NCBI GenBank assembly: GCA_023374045.1
Contig: CM041779.1
Coordinates: 295,564,167 to 295,628,166, forward strand
Length of the DNA stretch: 64,000 bases
Direction of reading: 5' to 3'
Source of the DNA: Limonium bicolor
Lineage: Eukaryota > Streptophyta > Magnoliopsida > Caryophyllales > Plumbaginaceae
Below, in pieces: positions 1 to 12,411 of this stretch. Each line of letters starts with the position of its first letter. The stretch's first letter is position 1. Position numbers and translations under genes: made by a program. Under the pieces are notes generated by a model, which was not told the origin of the DNA, searched no databases, and worked only from the letters and a program-made list of their open reading frames with translations.

Positions 1-17
1 TACCAAGGAGATTCCAG

Positions 18-611
18 GAGTGTTATGAGGCTGCCTCGAGGACGGAGCTAATGCTCCAGACTCGGGAAGAGACTCTTGGGGCAAAGAAGAGAAAGAACCC
101 CGAAGGAGAGTCTGAGGATGGAGGAGCATCTTCAGGCAATAGCCAGAAGAAGTGGAAGTAAGGACTTATCCCATTCTAAATTGTTTACCATATTAAATAC
201 CTTTAGGAATGCTGACCCGAAACCTTTAACAAGAAATTCTTTAAAAGAAAGGGCAGCAGGGTCACCAGGGAAAGAAAGGGAAAGAGCCCATCCTTCGGTT
301 GACCGGCCCAGCTATAGATGCTAAGCCTCTAAGATCCCCACCTCCTAAGGGTGAGAACACCTACCTCTTAAATTAAATTGTAACCTTAACCTTTATACCG
401 CTAGATTTTAACTTAAACTTAAATACTACCATCAGGCACCGGACAGCCCCAGCGCCACTTTTACTGTAAGCGTTGTGGGAAAGACCATCCTGGGGTCGAC
501 TGCGAAGGCCGCAAAGTCGATTGTCGGTGCTGCCACAAAGAAGGCCATAGGGAATTTGAATGCTGGATGAACCCAGAGAGCCGTAATTACAGGCCACCAA
601 AGAATACGTAG
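18..611 (+). pseudogene. gag: gag C-terminal exons with zinc knuckles, copy A (decayed)
   Basis: The nucleocapsid end of a Ty3/gypsy Gag. From 18 the frame reads ECYEAAS, the counterpart of ECYHAAA at 37856 in E2. Around 311-350 it reads AIDAKPLRSPPPKG, the counterpart of the E2 stretch before its second intron. After a GT-AG gap (351-435) the frame resumes and encodes two knuckle-like motifs, CKRCGKDHPGVDC and CRCCHKEGHREFEC, then stops at 609. Such knuckles bind the RNA genome during packaging. The frame is broken between 159 and about 250, where either decay or another small intron (possible GT at 158, AG at 206) must be assumed. It is a relic: no full Gag can be made from it. Confidence 0.72.
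351..435 (+). other. Probable spliceosomal intron in gag (copy A), phase 1
   Basis: Starts GTGAGA and ends ATCAG. Removing the 85 bases joins the codon frame of ...SPPPKG to the zinc-knuckle frame in phase 1. Elements E2 (38115-38194) and E3 (21490-21568) have a gap at the same codon, in the same phase, with different sequence. Position and phase conservation with divergent content is the normal sign of a real intron. Confidence 0.65.
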
Positions 612-2971
612 AAGACCTCAGCTGGAGGATCTGGAGTACCACGAGGCGGTCAGGATGGCCAGACATCTACTGATGCTGGAGCCTATAAAGGCAAAGGAGT
701 AGATAGGGCATGAATACCCTAACTCCATGAGACCGCTGGTGGAAGACTTTGTTTACTTACTATGTGGTGTGCTTACTTGGGATGTTAGAAAGAAACATGT
801 TATGATTACGTGGGAGTGTGTCATTGACCACTCGCCTTCTGTGTATGACTTTGGAGACTAGATTTGTGAACTTGATGCGAGTAAACTTTAAACCTTGACG
901 GATATATATATGAACAGGGTGTTAATGCTTACATTACCATGTAGCAATACTCAAATGATGAAGAGTCAATGAGACCGGGAATTACTGAACCAGAATTTCC
1001 ACCTGCATGGCGCACTTGCTATTGCAAGCGCTATGACAATAAACTACTGAAATTTCCATCGGTCTTGCGCACTTGCTACAACAAGTGCAGCGACAGCAAC
1101 AGTAACAGCTACTGCAAATGCAACTACAACAACTACTACTCTTTTAACCTTTTATAAAAAAAATGTTTTTCAAACTTTTTCATACAAACCTTGAGATTAG
1201 AAACTTATGCAACTATGGAAGGACCGTTAGTCCAACCACTGCAACTGGGGAAACTATACAGCCACTATGACTGTAAACCACACCAGTTTAAATTGTTGGG
1301 AATTTTCAGACATGGCTTATTAGCCAAATACCACCAGTGTATACCCGCATTTAAATGCTAATCACTACTAGTGATACATGTTTAGTCCTCGTGGACAAGC
1401 ATACCCTTGTAGATGCACCACCGTCAGTGAGGATGGTTGGAAAGTGAAGAGCCAAGTTGCTCAAGCTATTATGCAATCTGCAATGCATCCAATTACATGG
1501 ATGAGGGGACATATATGAACTTTGGATGAGATATGATAAAAAAAAATACAGGGAGAAAAAGGAAAATTGTGTTGTACTCAATGAGATCAAAAAAAAAAGG
1601 AGAAACAAGTTTGCTAATATAGCACGGATTTTACTTACACCAAGTTGAATAATACCAGTCTATGGCATGAATTACCACTGATGCCACAAAGGCAATAACA
1701 CTTATTACAGGATAACCGATAACACGAACTATTAGACAAAAAAAACAGAAGCAAAAAGAAGACAAAAAAAAAGAAGAAGAACAAAAAAAAAGGGATATCC
1801 ATCAAAGGGAGATTGACAACAGAATACTTCACAACAACCGTGTGACAGACATTACCAGTTTACTAAACGAGACATGGGACGACCGCACTCCGTTGGGAGC
1901 ATGTGGGCCTGACAGACTTATTTATGAGTTAGTCGGGTAAGTAGTAATGTATCAGTACGGTACCCCATGCAAGTAGACAAGTAGTGTTAGGAACACGAGA
2001 AGTAGTCAACTCCGTACTACGGACCGTAAGACATATTACCTCGAAGATGGACGAGAAGAGCCGCAGTTAAACCAACGGGCTAGAAAAAAAAGAACCTTAA
2101 ACAGAGAACAGTAGACAGTATACAGTGAAGACAGGGAAACAATTCAAGGACAGGAACCCAAAAAAAAATAGAAGAAACAGGAAAACCCGTTATGGACGGA
2201 TAATATGTAGAACCCTCATAAGGATCGAGTAAACTCTTGCAATCCAAAGGAAATCTACCAGATGATATGGACATAAACGCGTAAATACGCGAGGAGAAAA
2301 GATAAAGCTATATGATAGCAGATACCTTAAGTAAGGAACAGTGGATTTGGAATGTACCACTCACAGGATAATTCGCACACCTTTTCTGTTTGACTCATTG
2401 GATATTAGCTGTTGAGCGTTTATGCCTCTGCACTCTGTATGACTGAGTGTTTTGGTATTGCACTCGTGTAGTTATTAATTTTGTGGGATTGCAGAAAGAT
2501 AAAGTGGATATCAATAAGAGTGTGTAAAAAAAAAGAGGAACTACAACAGTGTGTTACTCCGGAACAAAATACTAGGAGACATGGATGACAAGCATCATCG
2601 CTGTGGACATATAGGCTGGTACGTCTTAGTATTACAAAGACAAGTGCAAAGAGCACTAAGTACTGACAGTAGCCAATGTCATATTACATTTCAAACTGAA
2701 TGTCAGTGAAACACCCCAAACCTAAGTATGCTAAGTAAACATCAAATCATGATGTATTAAGGCTAAAATATGCCTTAGAAAGATTGGTAGACAATTCTAA
2801 CCAAGGAAAACACAAGAAAATGCCTTAAGGGCAATCAGGGCAAAAACGTGCTCTAAGCTTGGAGAGACTTGGGTGAGTACCCAAATATCATGATAAGACC
2901 TTAGTAATATTCTAATGGTCATTTTAAATCAATTAGCAAAGAAAACCAAGCTTGAAAACAAGTTAAAACAC

Positions 2972-3005
2972 AAAATGTGCTTTAAGAAGTCTTAAAGCAC
3001 ATTTT
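2972..3005 (+). promoter_or_regulatory. Conserved 15-bp perfect inverted repeat in U3
   Basis: AAAATGTGCTTTAAG, a four-base loop, then its exact reverse complement. It lies about 325 bases before the TATA box. The same stem recurs in E2 (about 33105 and 43550), LTR5 (about 48062) and, less perfectly, in LTR6 (about 54775). It is probably a factor-binding palindrome, since it lies upstream of the start of transcription; its function is inferred. Confidence 0.6.
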
Positions 3006-3328
3006 TGAGAAATTGTCTTAGAATTGAGTTTTGAGTGGCTAAATGTCCATCATTACTCTTTAATCAACATGTGTACTAATTAGTATCACATTAGGAGGTC
3101 TAAATCAATGGGAAATCAAAAATTTCCCGATTATGTGCCTTGATTAGTGAATAGTAACTATTTAGTGACTAGTTTAGGTTTTAATCAATATAAGTCAATT
3201 AATTGGTCAACAAAGACCATGTTAGCCTTATATTAATGGGGTGGCCGGTTTTTATGTGGGGAGTCACCACATGAGTCACCAAATGAGAAAGGAAAAGAAG
3301 AGATAAGTAAAGAAGTTACTATTTGCTT

Positions 3329-3334
3329 TATAAA
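3329..3334 (+). promoter_or_regulatory. TATA box of E1 5' LTR
   Basis: TATAAA in TTTGCTTTATAAAGC, followed by a pyrimidine-rich leader (TTCTCTTTCC...). The E2 LTR has TATAAATA at the matching place (33468). Confidence 0.5.
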
Positions 3335-3649
3335 GCAAAATACCTTATATTAGCTACCTTTCTTCTCTTTCCTCCATTTCTCTCTCTTCCCACCCACGGT
3401 TTCTTCTTCTTCTTCTCTGTTCCAAAACCGAGAGTGTTGCTCCTCCATGGTCTCCATCTTCAATCAACTTGCCAAATGCAACTCCAAGCTCCAAATCCAA
3501 AACAAATTGCATATTTGTCTTAGTTAGGTCAAGACCTATCTTTCCATCTTTTCAAATCTTTCAAAGCTCCATTTTGGTGCCATGAGAAAACTCCATTGAT
3601 GGGGGAAAATCAAGTTTGAAGAGCTCATTAGCTTCTCCATTCTCTTAAG

Positions 3650-4240
3650 GTAAGGAAAATGTAAGAAAAACCATGTTTCCCCCATTTCTACACATTACCG
3701 AAAATTCCTTCTCATGGGGATTCATTTTTATCCATTGTTCTAGCTTGATTCTATTCTCCAAGGGCTAGAGGAGGTCCTACTTAATTCATATCCAAGCTTG
3801 CTTTGAGAATCCAAGGTAAAACATTCAGTTTAATACCTTAGAACACATTTTTAACCTAGGGTTTACTCCTTAAGGTTAGTGTATTGTTTAGTGCTCATAT
3901 GAGTCATTGGTTATTGATTAGAACATTGGCAAGAGAAGTTTGAGTGGTGGCCGATATTCATTCAAGAAGAAGGTCTAAGGAGGAGATTGAGATAAGCTTG
4001 AGGAAACAAGGTAAAATGCTTACCTAATGGTGGTTTAAGATTAAGGAATGAGTTTTAGATAAATACCAATGTGGCTTAGAGCTTACATTGTGTATTGGGT
4101 TATATAACCTAAGGAAAAAGAACTTAAACAAGCTTATGAACTTGTGATTAAGGAGCTAATGAGAATGGGTTAGTAATATAAGTTTAAGGTGGATTTTAAG
4201 AGCATTATAATTACTATGAGATTGATGAGTGTATTTGCAG
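3650..4240 (+). other. Candidate three-intron leader inside the LTR
   Basis: Three GT-AG pairs: 3650-3743 (AAG|GTAAGG to TTCTAG), 3816-3921 (CAAG|GTAAAA to GATTAG) and 4011-4240 (CAAG|GTAAAA to TTTGCAG). The same donor and acceptor set occurs at 33782-34277 in E2 and 48739-49238 in LTR5. Intron lengths are 93-94 and 106 for the first two introns, while the third varies (230, 153, 152). This would give a spliced 5' leader downstream of the TATA box. It is predicted from sequence only. Confidence 0.45.
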
Positions 4241-5278
4241 GTTGAAAGCTTATACATGTGGGAAATTCAGTGTTTAAGTTTAAGTCATTTAAGGGCCTAA
4301 GAGCCATGTCATTTAAGAGCCTTAGTGCTATGCAATTTAAGATTATTGCAATATATTGAGTTTGTTATGAATGAGTTGATTTGGATGAGGAATTGTGATG
4401 AGAAAGGACTTGGTGTGTGTGAGGTTATTGTGTGAGAAAAACAATGCATTTGGGCATGAGAACATACTAGAGGAGCTATGGCAAAATTTGAGTAGAAAAT
4501 AAGTGTTTAGGTGAAGGTGGTGAATCAATATGACCTAGGATTTACTAGGAGTCATTATGAAGAATTTGAGTGGAAATGAGTTAACTAAGGAGTTCTTAAG
4601 GATGAGAATGACCTAGGATGGTCTATGAGGAATTTAGAGTTTAGGTGGGTGTATTGAACACACCAAAGTCATGAGATGAGGAATATAAGACTTGAGCATA
4701 AGTTTAAGGAGAAGGTATGATGTTTAAGGTGATTAAGATATGTTCTGGGAATATAATGACTAAGGAAGTACTAGGAAGTTTTAGAGATTGTCTTGATGAA
4801 GAGGGGTAAGATAAAGTGTTGGAATGAGTGGTAATGACTTAGGCATTACCTTGGGATTTAGAATCGAGAGAATGTATTGAGTGTTTAGACTTAGGCAAAT
4901 GTTGGTGCACAACTAGGAAGGAAACAATGTGATGAGGATGGAAGTTTAAACTTGTTAAGGAACTTTTAGTAAATGCTTGAAAGAGTTTTAGATAGTGAGA
5001 GATGCTTGGGAGATGATGTTATAGTGGTGAGGAAAACATTGGCATAGTGGTTACATTAAGTATGAACCACCACCTAGAAACCTAGAGGAAAGCATTACAA
5101 GAGTAGCATTATTACAAGGAAAATGCATAATGACTAAGGTGGATTTTGGTGGATGATTTAAGGTATTTAGAGGAGGTTATAAGGTGGGTTTAAGGTGCCA
5201 AGATGATGTTGGACCTATTAGAACACTTGTGGAAGAGTTTGGCATTGAAAAAGACAATTTAAGAGGATGGTCTGTAGA

Positions 5279-5550
5279 GGACCGACCCAGGGTCCGACCC
5301 AGTTCTGGGTCGGTCGGACCTTGTTAACCCAGCAGAAATGGTTCGGCAATAGACCGACCCATAAGGATGGGTCGGTCAGTGGGTCGGTCGGGCAAGATTT
5401 AGTGAAGGAAAATGTTTCGGCAGAGGACCGACCCAGAGGGTTTTGGGTCGGTCGGTTTAGCTTTGGGTCGGTCGGATGAGTTTCAAAAGACGGAAGAGTT
5501 TCTGTGATGGACCGACCCAGGGGTTGGGTCGGTCGGTGGGTCGGTCGACC
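5279..5550 (+). repeat. Palindrome array, half-site GACCGACCCA / TGGGTCGGTC
   Basis: About five pairs of inverted half-sites within 270 bases of GC-rich DNA in an AT-rich LTR. Each pair can fold into a hairpin. The same region of other Tekay LTRs carries arrays with different half-sites. Confidence 0.85.
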
Positions 5551-6410
5551 CTCAACACTTAAAAAAAAAAAAAAGAAATTTTGAATTCTAAAATGGCATG
5601 GGTAATAAGGTATGCCTTGGTAGGGTAGTACTGATTAGACCCTAAGAACTTAAGGGATTAAGTTAAGTCAAATATAAACTTAAAGTGTAAGGTTAAGTTG
5701 TAAGATTAAGTGGTAAGACTTAAGAAGTGTTAGGTTGGGATCATTAAGAGTTAAGTAAGGTAAGTAAATTAAGTAAGTTGAATTAAGTTAAGTGATTAAC
5801 AACCTAAAACTGAATGAATGTTTTAGGACTTGGGAGTTTGGACTCCAGAAGAGAGTAAGCAGCCGAACGACCAACGGTGAACGGTACAGTTGTTTCTTCT
5901 TGTGACCTGCTTGCTAACGAGGTGTCCCTCGGCTTGTGTGCTATTTGCTTTGTGTGCTCACTAAACAAGATAAGCATGCAACCGGAATATATATACATAT
6001 ATAATATTGTTGTGTGATGTTTGAAAACTAACAACAACATACCGTGAGACTTACTAACCAATGCTTAGTAAGAATTGAGTGAGAATAAGGAACGCCCCCT
6101 AATGAGGGACGATATGAACCGAAAGAGGTTAACCAACAAACATGGTCTTGAGTTAACTACTAACTGGAACTTGAGTGAGGAAACCCGGGACCGATCTCCG
6201 GTCATGCATGCTAAGGAAAGGGAGTCGGTATCTATAGCAGATTCGACTTCCGATTAAGGACTTGTCTTCGACTTGTGCCTAGGGCCGGTTGCCGGCTCAG
6301 CTACGCTGGACTTCCGTCCAGAGTAGGTGGCGTTAAGATGGTGCGGTGGGATCACCTAAATCCCAGGTTTGAATTAGATACGGCCAATCCCTTCCAGGAA
6401 AGGTTTGTAT

Positions 6411-6750
6411 ATAGAGATTAAGATTGAGATTAAGATTAAGATTAAGTTAAGTTACAATCATTCCTGTTTAAAGGATGATTTGTATTCTTAAGATTAAGAT
6501 TCAGATTAAGATTAAGTTAAGTTACAATCATTCCTGTTTAAAGGATGATTTGTATTCTTAAGATTAAGATTCAGTTAAGATTAAGTTAAGTTACAGTCAT
6601 TCCTTTTTAAAAGGATGATTTGTATTATTAAGATTAAGATTAAGGTGAGGTTAAGATAAGTTGCAACCATTCCTTTTTAAAGGATGGTTTGTAATATTAA
6701 GATTAAGATGAGCTACACCCACTCCTGATTAAAGGATGGTTGTTTCTAAG
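6411..6750 (+). repeat. Tandem repeats of about 60-70 bp with internal inverted repeat
   Basis: About five units made of GATTAAGATTAAG stretches, then ATCATTCCT...AGGATGAT, which pair with each other. The 3' LTR keeps only one or two units (about 16350-16470), so the array has changed in copy number. Confidence 0.75.
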
Positions 6751-7354
6751 ATTAAGATAAGAATCAGATTGAGGTACGTTAAGGATGGACTAAGATTAAG
6801 AGAAAACATCACTTAAGGAGTTAAATATCTAACTCTCTAATTAAGGGAACGCATTTAAGTCGTTCATTGTGTGTGAACTTTGACTGTTCATATCTGAATT
6901 GTTGTTTACTGCACTTTCTATTATGTTGTGCTTCTAATCAACCTCCATGCTATCGACAATTAGTCGTCGTAGCCACGTTAGCTTGGGGGCCATGAGAGGA
7001 TCGTACCAGCATTCGTGCTGACCCCCTCGGGGGCTTCTTTTTACTACACAGGTGAACATCAGGAAGCGGTCGTCGCAAGAGTAAGAAGAGGATACAGCTG
7101 TTAAGGGTTTAGTGTGGCCTACGAGTTGTGCATGTACACTCGTATGGCAATTTGAGTTAGTAAGATGTATAGGTTGTGAGTGGATTGTAAGAAGGCTATG
7201 TAAATGGTTATGCTTGTTAGACTAGTGTTCGGTATATTCTGTAGTCAGACCGTGGCAAGGTCCTGGATTGTAAAGAATTCCGCTGTGACATGTGTATATA
7301 TATACTGTTAAGTTTCGAGACCACATTTGGATTGAGTTGGGGTGTTACAAAAAG

Positions 7355-7381
7355 TGGTATCAGAGCGTAGTTACGCTCTGA
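7355..7381 (+). promoter_or_regulatory. Primer-binding site (initiator tRNA-Met) and overlapping hairpin, E1
   Basis: TGGTATCAGAGC (7355-7366), five bases after the LTR, is the standard plant tRNA-iMet primer site. Its 3' half is one arm of an inverted repeat, TCAGAGCG...CGCTCTGA (7360-7381). E2 and E3 have the same hairpin with compensating base changes. Confidence 0.9.
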
Positions 7382-10300
7382 AGACAAGGAATTACCGAAC
7401 TTAGGAGGATATTGAGGTTGAGATTGAGTTATGGGTTAAGGGTTGAGAGATAGAGTGAGAGGTGCGTTAGCCAGGACTTCCCGGTGTTTACCGGATATCC
7501 ATAGTACCTAGGCCCGCCCTCCACATCCCTAACCCTAAATATGTGGAACAAACGCCAGAGAGAAGAAAGCCTTCTCTTACTCGGGGAAACCCGATCTGGC
7601 AGTTAGCTAACAGTAAGCAATACCTGAAACAACTTGTTGTACAACAGTTATGGAGAATTGGGAGATTTTAAATGGAGCATAGCCGAGAAACAGGCACTAC
7701 CTAAGGAATACTATCAGTAAGGGAACGGTAATTACCGGCAACATGGGTCGACATGCTACGCAGTCGAAATAACCCGCCATACCAATGATAAGGAAAGCAC
7801 TACGGGTGCAATAGATAAGGAAATGATAAGAGACATGGGTACCGGACAGCGGTCCGAGTAAGAATAACAGTAGGATAATGCAAATCATGAGGATTAAGAC
7901 ATAAGAAAATATTAAGGGGTTCCCTCAGAAAGTGGAACGCCCTGATGGATGACAGTACTGTCAAACGACAAGGAAACTGCCGGAAGGATAGTTATCCAAA
8001 ATAAGATATTATCGAAGGAGTCCCGAGGACTACCAATTACATGGAAATTAGAAGGGAGTATCACTACCGATGTACCTTGTGCCAGTAACCCAACCTGCAT
8101 GGCGCACTTGCAATAGCAAGTGCTACCACGGGTAAGCCACGCGAAAAGCCATCAAGGCGAAATAAGAGAACGCTACAGTTGTAGTACATATTAATACCGG
8201 ATTGTAAAACCATAGGAATGGAAAAATAAGACCTTGGAAGGGCCTGACGGCCTGACCATGATGAGATGAGGTGACACACCAGTCAGCCGGGAGCAGAACT
8301 TGGACAAAGTATTAAACCGTATAAATATTAGCAACGGTATAACCCACTACAACAACAACCGACAGTACGGTAAGAACACAATCTCAAACCTTAAGGGGGA
8401 AAACCTAAGAGATTGCTCGGTATCGCGAGCAAAAACACTATATAAGCAATGATATACAAGGGATGTATTATAAGATACCATTGAGACTGTTGAAGTATCG
8501 ACTTACAACGAAAACGGGATAAGACTCCCAGAGTGACCATTAAGGATACCAATAACAACATTCTTCAATGAAGATGTTGGAAAACCCAGAAAACAAGGAT
8601 ACAAGAAATAAACGTAAGCTATAACCTACAAAGGATTAAAGTCGTACAACCCCTGGAAAAGAAAAACCCGGAGGACTACCCCCACAGAGCGGGCATAGTC
8701 GAGCCGATCAAACTGATGAATGACAGCTAGTACTGTTCGTTTAACTCATTAACACCCAAGTATGATTGATCATCAACGGGTGGCGTAGTCAACAGAAGTT
8801 GAACGAAGCGTTGAGATAGAAGTATAAGATAACAGGATTATATCCAACTTGGACACCTTAAGGCAAACGCCTAATGCGAACCTAACTTTGACTATTAAAA
8901 GACATGAGTCTAATAAAATGACAGCATTGTCAAAGACATTAAGTAACCTCAGAACACCTGAACAACTTCCATAGCCGGAAGCAGGATGCAGCAACTTACC
9001 ATGAAACCCGATATTACATTTAGTATGTAACCTAACGGTGGATGGAGTTCCAGAACCAGAATCTCATAAGGAAGACCTGCAGATGAGTAAGAGTTCAAAT
9101 AATGAACTGAGACATTAAACATTAAGAGCCTACGAGCCAAAGATGTTAACCACATCAGAGCCCGAGGCGCAGTAAGTTATAAGAGAGCTTATTTAAGCCA
9201 TGAGGAACTACAATGCGTAGATATGAATGGTTACCAAACCTATAATTTAGATTGGGAAGATATTACCAAGAAAGGGTACCAATTAGAATATTGAGATAAT
9301 ACTAAGGACAGGAGCGGAGAACGAACCATGCCTTTTAGGGTGGGGATACCTCTCCTTGTTGTGAGGCCATGAGTGGGAATGAACCCCTCAAAAGGGGCTT
9401 TCACCTGTTAGAGATAAAATACACTTTATTTAGAAAATGGGAACCATGAACCTTGAGATTACTTTAGAACAATCCAGATACATTTGAGTAATAAGGTAGG
9501 TTGCAGAGATAGACCTCATATCCAACACCCAGGATGTAAGAATTAATGATTGTCAGAGATAAACATTGTGACTGCACGTTATGGCACGTCAATTAAGCAA
9601 TGCTCAGAAGAGCTTGTGAATCAGTGGATGACTTCTTCAGTAACCAGTTAAACTACATGGTAGACAACATCACTAAGGATGAAAGAAAGCGAAAGACATT
9701 AGCCTACTTACGAATCTGAGATTGGAGCAGAACATCTTTACATCAAGAGTTAACTATTTTACAACACGGTACGACAACCGCCAATACCGGAATGAGAGAA
9801 CTCCCAGTGTGTTTACACCAAGAAGGGATTGAGTATAAGTTAAGACATTAGAATAAGTGAATAAGGGGTTGCACCATTAATGGGCAACATGGTAAAGGCC
9901 GACTACCACGGTAGTAGTGGTCGAGAGTGCAATAGTTAGATAAGTGGATTAAGTCATGGTGCGCGGTAAGGCGACCATTAGGTATGAGCCGTCAAATATT
10001 GACACTGAGGCAATTAGATTTATGAGTTAAGACCAGCATAAGTAAGGAAATAAGATGATAGACGAACTGAGCATTAATGCCAGTAGTCTGGACCTAGTTA
10101 GGTAAGATTTAACAGGAAGCACACTACCCATTCCTTAAGGAACTGGAAGTGCTTTCCTAATAGAATGAAAATGAGAAACAAGATAAGAGGCTCTATGGAA
10201 AGAGACCTAAGCTACTAAGAAATAGGATCAGTACGGAATACAGGAAGGAGCTAGAGCATACCATACCCAAGAACATAGTAAATGGACTTCCCTTGATTAA

Positions 10301-12394
10301 CTTCAAGAAGAACAATAAATGTTATTATGGAACGATGAAAGAGGAGATCGACAACAGAATACTTCATAATTAGCAATAGCTAAACGTGTGACGGACACTA
10401 TGAGTTTACTAAAACGAGACGTGGGACGACTGCACCCCACAGGGGCTTGCAGGCCTGACACGCTCATTTATGAGTTAGTTGGGTAAGTAGTAATGTACCA
10501 GTAAGGTACCCCATGCATGTGAACGAGTGGTGTAAGGAACACGGGAAGTAGTCGACTCCGTACCACCGACAACGACGCAAGATCAGACAAGAGCAGCTAC
10601 TACCACAAACAGTTGAAGAGAAGAATTCAGTTGAACCAGTAACGCAAGGGAATCAGAGAACAGATAATTAAGGACTATGAAGTGCGAGAAGCACGGATTG
10701 TTAAGTATAGACATAGGACATGTCTTAAGATGAGTAAGATTAGACTGTAAAGTGCAATAAGCACTAAACAGTAGTTTGAGATTAAGAATCATCCCGAGAC
10801 CAAAGATCAGTCGAGGGGAAACAATTTAGACATTCGAGAAAATACTAAGAGTATGAGCATAAAATCTCCAAGGAGAATAAATAGACGAGTTACAACTCAT
10901 CAAGGCCGTGTATATATAAAGATAACACGTGTCCATTGAGAGACTAATATTCCTAAACAATAAGGATGCAAAACGATATACAATGCTATCAAAAGCCAAG
11001 TGAGGCAGTTAAGCCTAAGAACATCAGAGTGGCGCAGCGAAAGCTAGCAGATCACTACCTTTGAGATTAGACCAAACTAAGTTAAGGAAACGGTATAAGT
11101 ACCGTTAAGAATCCCCGATACAGAGACTAAGTCATTTCTGATCGAATTATAAGTAAGATAGATAACCTGGAAGCTAGAATGCTTGGTAAGAATTAGACAT
11201 CTTGAACTTATGTTCAAGGATGATATAATGTTGATTACGTGGGCGTAATCCATTTTAAGGGGGGTAGAGCGAAAACCGCTTAGCGTATGTTCATGTACTG
11301 AGTACATAAACTACGGTGTGCATAGCACAAAATAACTTGAGAATATGTTTTACATAAACATTTTGAGATAAATCATGGTTATTGCACACAGAAGATGTGA
11401 ATACCATACATATTAAGTACCTATCTTGTTAACTCCGGTGTGAGTACAAGTTAAGAGGATTAAGGAAGAGGATTAAGGAGACTTAAGAAATAAGAATATG
11501 AGGTATGAGTCGATATGAGACTATGTGTGAGATAAGAATAAGATAACACTATGAGATATTATTTGATATGAGAGAGAAGGAAATTGTAATTCTATGAGAT
11601 AAGATGGTGAGAGTTGGTTTGAGACTGATAGAATTCAGTAGGAATTTAAGTCTTGAGGTAATTACTAAGAGATGAATGGGAATGTTTGATGGACAGTCCA
11701 CACTTTGGAGATGCATTGATTATGATTAGAAGAACTAAAAGATAGAAAATTGGACATGAGTGAATTATGATGTTTGAAAATGACGTGGGAGGTGGAACTT
11801 GATTTTCTAGGGATCAAGGGAAACCGAACACAAATTGGAGTGGAAGGATGGTTCTACACTGATGCTGATCACATCAGGGTAGGATTATTCCTGAAACTCC
11901 CTACCAGTGGTCACAAGTAAATCACACTAAGGATAGAGGCCTTAGGATAAAAAAAAATGAAGTTGGAGTTGCTTGTATTTTAATTAGAGGAATTATTCCT
12001 CACATGACCTCGTAAAAAGGATTACCTTTTTACTGAGTCTCGCCCATGAAGTCGAGGACGCACGAGCCTTTGTCTTCGGACCGGTGACATGGGGAGAGCA
12101 GCGTGTTTTGTATTCTAGCCCATGGTGACGAGGACGAATGAGCCATTGTCTACGGACCGGTGACATGGGAGAATACGTTGGAAGTTATGTGAATGTTTTA
12201 ATCATCAAAAGGAACAAAAGAATTTTGAGTGCTACACATGCTTAAGCATGTTGTGTGATATTTAAGTAAGAATATGGTGGACTTAAGATCCAATGAGATT
12301 AAGTATACATAAGTATGATCTATATGATCTAAGGAATGAGGTAAGACATGTATTCTAATGAAGAAAGATGCATGGGAACTTTGGGACAAAGTTC
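7382..12394 (+). other. Non-coding interior of E1
   Basis: Five kilobases with no frame longer than about 76 codons and no recognisable gag, protease, reverse transcriptase or integrase motif on either strand. Parts are shared with copy A. An 8-bp stem, GCACTTGC-AATA-GCAAGTGC, sits at 8104-8123, and copy A has it twice in related form (about 1012-1031 and 1069-1088). In LARDs the interior is thought to hold packaging and dimerisation signals; that role here is inference. Confidence 0.7.
12030..12175 (+). repeat. Direct duplication in E1 interior
   Basis: Two copies of a unit of about 80 bp containing GAGGACG...GAGCC...GTCT.CGGACCGGTGACATGGG, side by side just upstream of the polypurine region. 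Confidence 0.6.
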
Positions 12395-12411
12395 TTTTAA
12401 GGGGGGTAGAT
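12395..12411 (+). promoter_or_regulatory. Polypurine tract of E1
   Basis: TTTTAAGGGGGGTAGAT immediately before the 3' LTR; the same tract precedes the 3' LTR of E2 (43271-43286). It primes plus-strand DNA synthesis. Confidence 0.88.

Larger units (their letters stand above)
1..2706 (+). mobile_element. Interior fragment of a degenerate Tekay-type Ty3/gypsy element (copy A)
   Basis: This stretch has no LTR. It starts just before a gag exon and continues as decayed internal DNA. It shares blocks with the interior of the neighbouring element E1: about 1001-1030 matches about 8092-8123, and about 1795-2010 matches about 10345-10560, so both belong to one subfamily. The fragment ends abruptly at 2706, where an LTR begins with no polypurine tract in front of it. 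That makes 2707 a nested insertion point and not copy A's own 3' LTR. From 612 on I see no protein domain, only A-rich low-complexity DNA and short hairpins. The rest of copy A would lie left of the window or was lost by recombination. Confidence 0.8.
2707..7349 (+). repeat. 5' LTR of E1
   Basis: Begins TGAAACACCCC and ends GGGGTGTTACA, directly before the primer site. It aligns over nearly its whole length with 12412-17071. In order it holds a 15-bp perfect stem (2972-3005), a TATA box (about 3329), candidate leader splice sites (3650-4240), a palindrome array (5279-5550) and tandem 60-70 bp repeats (6411-6750). The block at about 6180-6350 differs from the 3' LTR, so the two LTRs are mosaics of related subfamilies. 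Confidence 0.92.

Noticed and set aside
612..2706. Possible AlkB remnant after the zinc knuckle of copy A
   Set aside because: None of the HQD, GDVLIMGG or RLNLTFR motifs is visible in any frame.
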